64,000 bases of DNA from Semisulcospira habei (Eukaryota > Mollusca > Gastropoda > Semisulcospiridae), in assembly GCA_036245525.1 (NCBI GenBank), contig BTPG01000002.1, forward strand, positions 119,183,293 to 119,247,292. Reading direction: 5' to 3'. Made by a program: the position numbers and the translations under genes. Positions 11,901-20,500 of the stretch are shown piece by piece; the stretch's first letter is position 1, and every line of letters begins with the position of its first letter. The notes beneath the pieces are model-generated. The model saw only the letters and a list, made by a program, of their open reading frames with translations, did no database searches and was not told where the DNA came from.

Positions 11901-14900
11901 GAGATGGCGCACGTGGCTGAAACAGATACTTGACATGCCGTGGACAATGAGGCGCCAGTACGGCAAAATCGTGTTGCCTGCTAGGTCCATGGAGTTCAAC
12001 ATTGGACGCACGTAAGTCTGCAATGCTGTTTTTGTTACTTTTTCTTCTGTGCTTGGCCAATTGTCTTCTTTGCTTGGCCGAAATAGCTGTCCACACTAAC
12101 CAATACAATTAGGACCCCCAGTGGGAAGACCTAGACCTAAATTTCAATTTGCTGGCTCTTGCAAAAGTGAAAGATCCTTATGATTTCTCCTCCCACCTCC
12201 ACCTCCCAAGCCGCTGCAGCAAGAGGCGCAGATCCTCATGAGCCCCCGCAACCGCGGGGGCTCATGAGGGTCTGTGCCTCTTGCAGTTCGGCTGTGTTCG
12301 CTGCTTTTATCCATGCAGGCGCTAAAGCCGAACATTTACACGTTTTCCAGCGGTAGCCACCCACTGATCCTAGGTTTTCTGACGGACGGTACAGAGGTTG
12401 GGGTGCTCGCGCTGGACCGCACGCGCCACGCGCTCGACACGCGCCTCATGGCCGCAGTGGCCGCCGACAGTGAGCCCGACGTCCACTTCGTCCTTAGATA
12501 CAAGGTGGGCAGTCACCTCCCAGCATGAGAAGAGGTGAACCTAGATCAGTCAGGACAAAGGCTGTATAGGCAGCGCGCTATATATGCAGTATATGCAGGG
12601 ACAGTCTGGAGTTAATTCTGAAACAGAATCAGGCGAAGGAAGGTAGGCAATGCCCCTAGAAAGTGCAATCAGTACACAGGGACCACGATAACTGCGGCAG
12701 GCGCCGTCTTCGTAATAGTCGCAAGTTGACCCCTTCCCTGTCAATGGATGTATATTTTGTTTCTGCAGTTTGACTTCATTCAACGATCAAAAGTCACAAC
12801 CGTCCAAGGATCAGGGATATTATTTGGTCTCAGCAAGAGACATAGATCCTCACGAGCCCCCCCCCCCTTCCAGCAGTCGCGGGGGCTCATGAGCATCAAT
12901 GCCTCTTGCAGCTGGGTCGTGTTCATTTTTTCTAGGCAGTGCAGGGGTTAACCTCGGACGTGTCCATCAAGCTGGTTTTGTCAATGAGGACACCCCTTTC
13001 AAGCAAGAAACATAAATTCTCATGAGAAGTAGTGGGATGCTTGGGGCCACTTAATGTGTGAACTTTGTGCATTTTTTGCACTGCGGCTTTTGTTATTTTT
13101 GTGGGTTTTGTTTGTTTCTTAAAGAAGAAGAGCATGATTCTATCTAGTGTCACGCCTCCCATCTCCGGTTCATTTTGCGAATCATGATGATTACGTAATA
13201 ATATTTTCGTGAAGTACCAGGCTGTGACACGCGACTGCAGTATTTTATTTTCTCTGTGATTTGCGACAAAACGTCGTATACGATGTTTTGTCGCAAATCA
13301 CAGAGAAAATAAAATACTGCAGTCGTGTGTCGCAAATTTAGTTGTAGACAAATGTTATGTCCACAGGCGGTGTGGGAGTGTGCCGGGAGGGTGTACCTAG
13401 CCATGGAGCTGTGTGACTACACTCTGGACGAGTACGTGGGTATAGTGCGGCTGGACCATCGCCAAGACCCGCTGTCCGCTAACCGCCTGGCCTGGCAGAT
13501 GCTGAAGGGGCTCAAGTACCTCCACTCTGCCGTCCCTCATGGAAACCTCATGGTGCGGCTATCGACTGCTGTGTTGGTTTGTTTGGTCGGTTGCTTGGTG
13601 GGTTGGTTGGTTCATTATGCTATAGTTGGTCGGCTGCTCATTTTGGCTCACGTACGATAATGAAAGTCTGTTGTTCGTCTTCTGTCGTCCGTCTGCCATC
13701 GTCCGTGGTGAAACTTTAACGCTGTGCCAGTCTTGGTTTGTTCGTTGTTTGGTTTGCTGGCAGTGTGCTTCTTTTCGTTGTTGGTATTGTTATGGTTGTT
13801 AATATTAATGGATTGTTAGTTGCTGCCTTGGTTTATTAGCTACTTGATTAAGCTTTAGTTGCTGGTTGTCTCGTTATTTTCTTTTAGCCAGGGTTTAGAC
13901 TCGTGTGCGGTATTTGCTTTTTTCATAGAATGAGTGGAGTCCACTCTGGTAGCGTCTGGCTTTATTCGTTGGTCTTTTCTGAAAGAACTCGTCTAGGAAA
14001 GAGAGGAAGAAAAATAAATTAACCACTCTAAGGTGAAACGTTTTGTCTGACATTGCAGCCTGGGTGGATCTTCGTGGACTGTGACGGACGGCTTCGTCTG
14101 GCGGGTTACGGTCTGCGTGACGTCATGTCTACAGTTAGGTCCGGCTCTCGAGAGTTTCCCGACAAGATGACGTCACTAGGTATAATGACGCCACTAAATC
14201 CAATCAGTCTTTCTGTTATCAATAAATGCCACTGCAATGTTAAACTAAGTTGCAAGAATGAAAGTGGATAGGCTATATCTGTAAGATTGAATGAAGATGT
14301 TGGGGAAGGCACTGCACGGCAAGAGTTACGATTAACCCTTTGGCTGTCGGTAGCGATTTTGGTCGAGGTGATTCCTACAGGAATCGCCTCGACCAAAATC
14401 GCTACCGGCAACCAAAGGGCTAAATCATTTAAGGTGCCTCTCATCAGTATCTGCGAAAGTGGCGTACAGCGTTGCCGGTGGCAACGCTATACGACGCTTC
14501 CGCATCTACTGATGCGGAGCGCTTTGCTTGAGTTAATGTTTACCGGCGGGTTCCGGCGTCAGACTTTTCTCCTCTGGTAAGTGTCACCGTTAATTCGGAC
14601 GGACCCCCGTCGGGGGTTTTTCTCCGGGTACTCCGGTTCTTCCACCCCCCCCCCCCCCACCCCCCCACACTTTGGTACCGGTTTCAGGCCACTTTACAAA
14701 TTTCAAATACAAGCGATCAAAAATCTCTGTAACTTCAGTAGCTGAACTGGCCCTTCGTCTGTCTTGTACTGTGTTTGCCTTAAATGGCGTAAATCCGTGT
14801 CTGTTACGTGAGTGTGCGTGTTGGGTTTCAGTTCGCGGCGCTTTGAGTCTATTTGCCCAAAAATTGAGAAAAGCGCCTATATAATAACGGTATTATTATT

Positions 14901-15910
14901 TTTACAGCAGGAGACGCGAGGTTCTGGCGTGCCACAGAACATGCTGCCGGCACTCACACGGAGCCTAGCTTCCGGGCAGACATTCAGGTACTTTCAATCA
15001 GGTTATTGTTAACTCGTTTGGCCTGTGCCGCATCCGGATACGCGGCTTAAAGCCATGTATCCAAATGCAGTACGTTTCGAATGTGTTTAAGCGATTCAAA
15101 TGTACAATGAATTTTACCCGAAAAAACTGAACTCTCAAGGAACCAAAACCTCCCTTTTTTTCAGAGGGAAAAATAAACTCGTTACTGCAAATGTCTACAC
15201 TACATAGCTGCCGTTATTTGGCAAAAGCGAGGACGTCCATGAAGATATTCATTGTTATAATACAATAATAAACATGCCGGCAGATAATATGTCAAGACAC
15301 TGATGGTGGAGAGCGTTTTCGAGCTGTATTAGGAGTAAATGCGTTGAAATAAGTCCACAAGGCAGAAAAGCAAACTGTTCAGCACAGTGATCCAAATTCA
15401 TAACGATTACATCATTAGCCCTGTCAAGACTAGCACTGCGTAACCTTCATGTACAGAGCCACAACAAGGTCATTATGACAAATGACTGTGACACCTGAAA
15501 ATGTGCATATTATATTATTTGCATTTTTTCGCTTAGATGAATGTACGCGGGATACGTTTTGTGACCTAAAACATCTGGGAAACATTTACACGTTTGATGG
15601 CCAACCCATGAACACTTCCAGCCGTAAGGTCCAAATTCACAGACCAGCACACAGGTTGAACACATTCTAAATTTAAAATCCACTGCAGTAACAGAAGCGT
15701 CTCTCTCAGGTGGCCGGGATGTTGCTGCACTACATTCTAACTGGCGGGCGTCACCCGTACGGGGACAGCGCAGCGGAAGTAGAGAGCAACCTACGTCACA
15801 ACACACCGCGCCCTACGCATGTCAGCCAGGAAGCCGACCATCTTGTGTCCGCCATGATCAAATCAGATCCCGAGGCCAGACCGTCTATTGACACATGTTT
15901 GAGGTAAACA

Positions 15911-15975
<65 letters not shown>

Positions 15976-15998
15976 AATAATAATAATAATAATAATAC

Positions 15999-16044
<46 letters not shown>

Positions 16045-17472
16045 GACTCACGTGTGATAGCAAAAGTGAGTTTATGTATTGGGCCAGTGGTCGTCCGTAC
16101 GTCGTTCGTGCGCCGTCGTGAGTCTGCCCCGCTGTCCGTGGTAAACTTTAAGGTTGGCATTTTCTTGGAGGCTATTAAGGCCACATTCTTCAAACTTAGC
16201 CCAGGGATACTTTGTGGCAAGATATTTCTAAAAATACTAATTTCAATGACCGATATTAAAGGTGGAGGTCCCATGGAGATGTTGTCAAGAAATAGGTCAG
16301 TATTAGCCATATTTTGACAATTGTGTTTTTCTCCAATAATATTTTCAACTTCAACTTTAAACTTCGTCCAGAGACACCCGATGGGAAGACCTTCTACGCA
16401 TACTAATTTGGATGACTCTTCAGACAGGACAAGGGTCGCAAGTGTTCGGCGAATTCTAGTTTTTATCAGCGTTTTTGCAAACTCTTGACTTAAATTTGAC
16501 ACAAAGGCAGCGGATGATGAAACCTTTCAATGCAAACTAATTGGGTGGATCTTTCGCAAAGGTCGAGGGTCATAAGGAACTGACAAAGATGTCAAAATGC
16601 ATTTTTAACGTAAATTTCGCAGATACAAATGCCATCTCATTCCTTTTGCTAGGACACTTGTACACTTGCTTATTTCAGTTACCTGTCCGACAGGTCAAGG
16701 TCGCAAAGGTCAGTTGAGCCACTTAAAAAAAAGTAATTCAGTTGGGTGCAAATCATTTACGTTTCCTTTTATGCCACAAACTTGTTATACACAGTTTGTT
16801 CTGAATAATTCTTTTATACTATTCATGCATTGTTATCATCAACAGGCACCCATTTTTCTGGTCCTGCGAGAAGCGGTTTCGACTGGTTCTTATCGTTGGA
16901 TCCGACATCCTGACGGAGATGAAGACGTGGTGAGGACTAAAAACCACTTGTTGCTTGTTACATATAATTGCACCAGTGTTAGTCAAGGCAGCATAGAAGT
17001 CAAGATCAAAATTGTGATATAATAATTGTGAATGTTTCTTGGGCACACGCAAACCTAACCTGTCAGTGCATCAGTATTTGTGCGCTGGTCTGTGATTTAG
17101 ACCTTACAGCTATTAACCGTATGATCTAAGATCGCAGACCAGCACACAAACCCGGATTGGAACCCGGGGCTGTTTGATTGAGTGAGCTTAGTCCTGCACC
17201 GGTCATTAAGCAAGGTGCTCCGCTCACTCATGCTTAACTGAACCCCCGGCCTTTTTTTTTTTCCTGCGCGCAGCATCCCTCTGACGGGCCCTGGGTCAGC
17301 TTCCATGGTGGACATTCTGAACCTGGTCCACATCAACACAGTCAGCGACAACTGGGTACGTGTAAATCCTTCACAACACTCACGACCACGGGTTACAAGG
17401 TTGTCTCAATTAATGTGGTGTGGTGATAAACGTTGTGCGGTCTCCGCCGCACTTTCTGTTTCGTAGCAAGGG

Positions 17473-17563
<91 letters not shown>

Positions 17564-20500
17564 CTGAGGTTATTCTCTCTCTCTCTCTCTCTCTCTTGGC
17601 TTGACTTCGCGAACGAAGATTCTATAGGGCTTGCCCACGTCGTCTGCAGGCATTTTCGTGGCTGCGGAGGCCAATCCGGGACAGGCAGGTTCGACCGCAG
17701 TGGCTGCAGGGGAAGGTCTGGTCAGGGTTCTGAGTTACGACAGCTCTGTTTTTTCTTCTGAGCCGCTTGTCCTTAAGGTTAGCTCTGCGAGAGTCCTCAA
17801 AGGAGACGGCTGCCTTGTGAATGGTGGAGCGCCAGGTGTCACGGTCCGCGGCAAGCGAAGACCACTGGTGGTGGTCGATTTGGCAGGCACTAAGTGACTT
17901 CTTGAGACCGTCTTTGTATCTCTTCTTTGGTGCCCCTCTGTCTCGGTGTCCAGTGGCGAGCTCGCCGAACAGAGTGATCTTGGGTAGGCGATGATCCTCC
18001 ATCCTGGAGACGTGCCCCGCCCAGCGAAGCTGTGTCCGCAGCAGCAAAGCCTCGATGCTCACAGTTTCCGCCTGTTCAAGGACCTCGACGTTGGTGACAT
18101 AGTCACTCCAGTGAATGCCCAGGATGGTACGCAGGCAGCGCTGGTGAAAGCGTTCGAGGAGTCGTAGTTGGCTGCGGTAGAGGGCCCAGGACTCGGAACC
18201 GTACAGCAGGGTGGTGAGGACGACAGCTCTGTACACGCTGATCTTGGTGCCTTTTTTCAGCTGTTGATTGTGCCACACCCGCTTGAATAGTCGCCCGAAA
18301 GCACTGTTCGCTTTTGCCAGCCTGTTGTCCAGCTCCTTGTCCAGCTTGGCGTCTGACGTGATGATGCAGCCAAGGTAGGTAAACTGGTGTACAGACTTCA
18401 GTTCGGACTCGCCGATGGTGATGTGGGGAGGGCGATGCTCTTCCTTGGGTGCCGGCTGATGAAGGACCTCTGTCTTTTTCAGACTGACCTCAAGTCCAAA
18501 GAGCTGGGCGGCATCTGCGAAGCAGGACGTAATGCGCTGCAAGGCTCTCTCTGTGTGTGCAACGAGGGCAGCGTCATCAGCAAAGAGCAGCTCACGAATC
18601 AGTTGGTCTAGGGTTTTCGTGTGGGCCTGCAGTCGTCTGAGGTTGAACAGGCTGCCATCGAGACGATACCTGATGTACACTGCGTCGTCATCGTCGAGGT
18701 CCACTGTGGCCTGCTTCAACATCATGCTGAAGAAGATGGTGAAGAGGGTCGGTGCCAGCACGCAGCCTTGCTTCACGCCGTTGCGAATGGGGAATGGTTC
18801 TGAGAGGTCACTGTTTAGTCTGACCTGGCCTTGCTGGTCCTCGTGGAGCTGGACGATCATGTTGAGGAACTTTGGGGGACAGCCTAGTCGCTCCAGGATC
18901 TGCCACATACCTTGCCTGCTCACAGTGTCAAACGCTTTTGTTAGGTCGACAAACGTTATGTACAGCCCTTTGTTCTGCTCGCGGCACTTCTCCTGAAGCT
19001 GTCTCAGCACAAAGACCATGTCGGTGGTACTCCTGTTGGCTCTGAAGCCACACTGGCCCTCTGGGAGGTGGTCTTCAGCGATGGCAGGTACCAGCCGATT
19101 CAGGAGCAACCTTGCGAGAATTTTCCCGGCAATGGACAGCAGGGTAATTCCACGATAATTAGAGCAGGCAGACTTCTCTCCTTTGTTCTTGTACAGGGTG
19201 ATGATGACTGCATCACGGAGATCCTTTGGTAGTGTTCCTTTTTCCCAGCAGCAGAGAAAGAGGTCGTGGAGCTTGTTGTGCAGTGCGGGGCCTCCATGTT
19301 TCCAGATCTCTGGCGGGATTCCGTCAATGCCTGCTGCTTTGCCACTCTTGAGCTGGTGGATGGCTGTGAGGGTCTCTTCGGCGGTGGGCGGTTCGTCCAA
19401 TTCAACCTTTAGTGGAAGGTGTGGGATTTGGAGGATGACTGTTTCTTGAACAGTGCGCTCAGCGCCGAAGAGGTCCTGAAAGTATTCCGACCAGCGGTTC
19501 AAGATGGAGGTATTATCTGTGAGGAGTGCCTGTCCATCAGCGCTTCGCAGGGGACTTTGTACCAGGTGCCTAGGGCCATACACTGCTTTCAGTGCTTCGT
19601 AGAAGCCCCTGTAGTCACCGTTGTCAGCGCAGAGCTGGGTTGAGGTTATTACCCTTCCAAAAATCATATGCATAAATTCAATTATGCCCGAATTCCCTTA
19701 TCATTATTCTCCGTTGTCTGTGCCCACCCAGGTGGGCGAGGTAGATCCGGTATTGGTGAAGGAGATGCGAGCGTTCCGCCAGTACAAGAACACTCTGCCA
19801 GAGCTGGTGCTCTTCGTCTACAATTGCTGTCTGCACTTCGACAAAATGTAAGTTATAGCGGTTAATAGCGAGATCGTTCAAACAACAACAGCAATGGCTT
19901 TTGAATGCGCTGTACAGTGACCAGCTGTGGTAGATGGATGGGTCGTGAAAGTAAACTATGAGGCATTAAAAACGCGGAAAATAGAGAAACCGTTGAAACG
20001 TTGCTAATGGGATGACAGATGCGTCTGTATAGACTACTGTGTGCAAAATGTGGACGATGGATCGGGCATGGTATTTCAAGGTCAGTGCCAGGTTAGCTTG
20101 GCGCCTGCGAAGGCTCCAAGCAGATCTGGCACCACCCATGAACTATCATTACCTGTCCAACTCCCGCTGCGGTGTCTTAACCCCTTCACTGCCGAGAGAA
20201 AAGTGAACAAGATCCATAAGAGACATAGATCCTCATGAGCCCCCGCAATTGCAGGGGCTCATGAGGATCTAGGTCTCTTGCTGACCCAAGTTTGTGTCCA
20301 TGTTCCTTGGGAGGCTTGTGCTCAGTCTTTGACGTTGAGCTGGCGAAGATTGCAGAAACAAAGTCTGCGTTCACTGGCAGTGAATTCGGTTTTTTTTTTT
20401 TTTTTTTTTTTNNNNNNNNNNTTTTTTTTTTTTTTTTTTTTTTGTTTTGTTTTTTCCAGGTCGACGGTGGCTAAAGAAGTGCTGGACGACCCGTGCAAAT

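Noticed and set aside
15895..16502. Long poly-Asp/poly-Ile and poly-Ser open frames
   Set aside because: They are translations of the GAT/AAT/ATT microsatellite next to exon 14; the frames have no other coding support.
17145..17220. Possible tRNA-like sequence (GGATTGGAACCCGGGG)
   Set aside because: No complete cloverleaf or A/B box pair could be laid out.
17420..17761. Arg-Glu repeat open frame
   Set aside because: Translation of an AG microsatellite; it overlaps the LINE on the other strand.
18387..19643. Plus-strand open frames across 18.4-19.6 kb
   Set aside because: They are opposite-strand shadows of the LINE reverse transcriptase.
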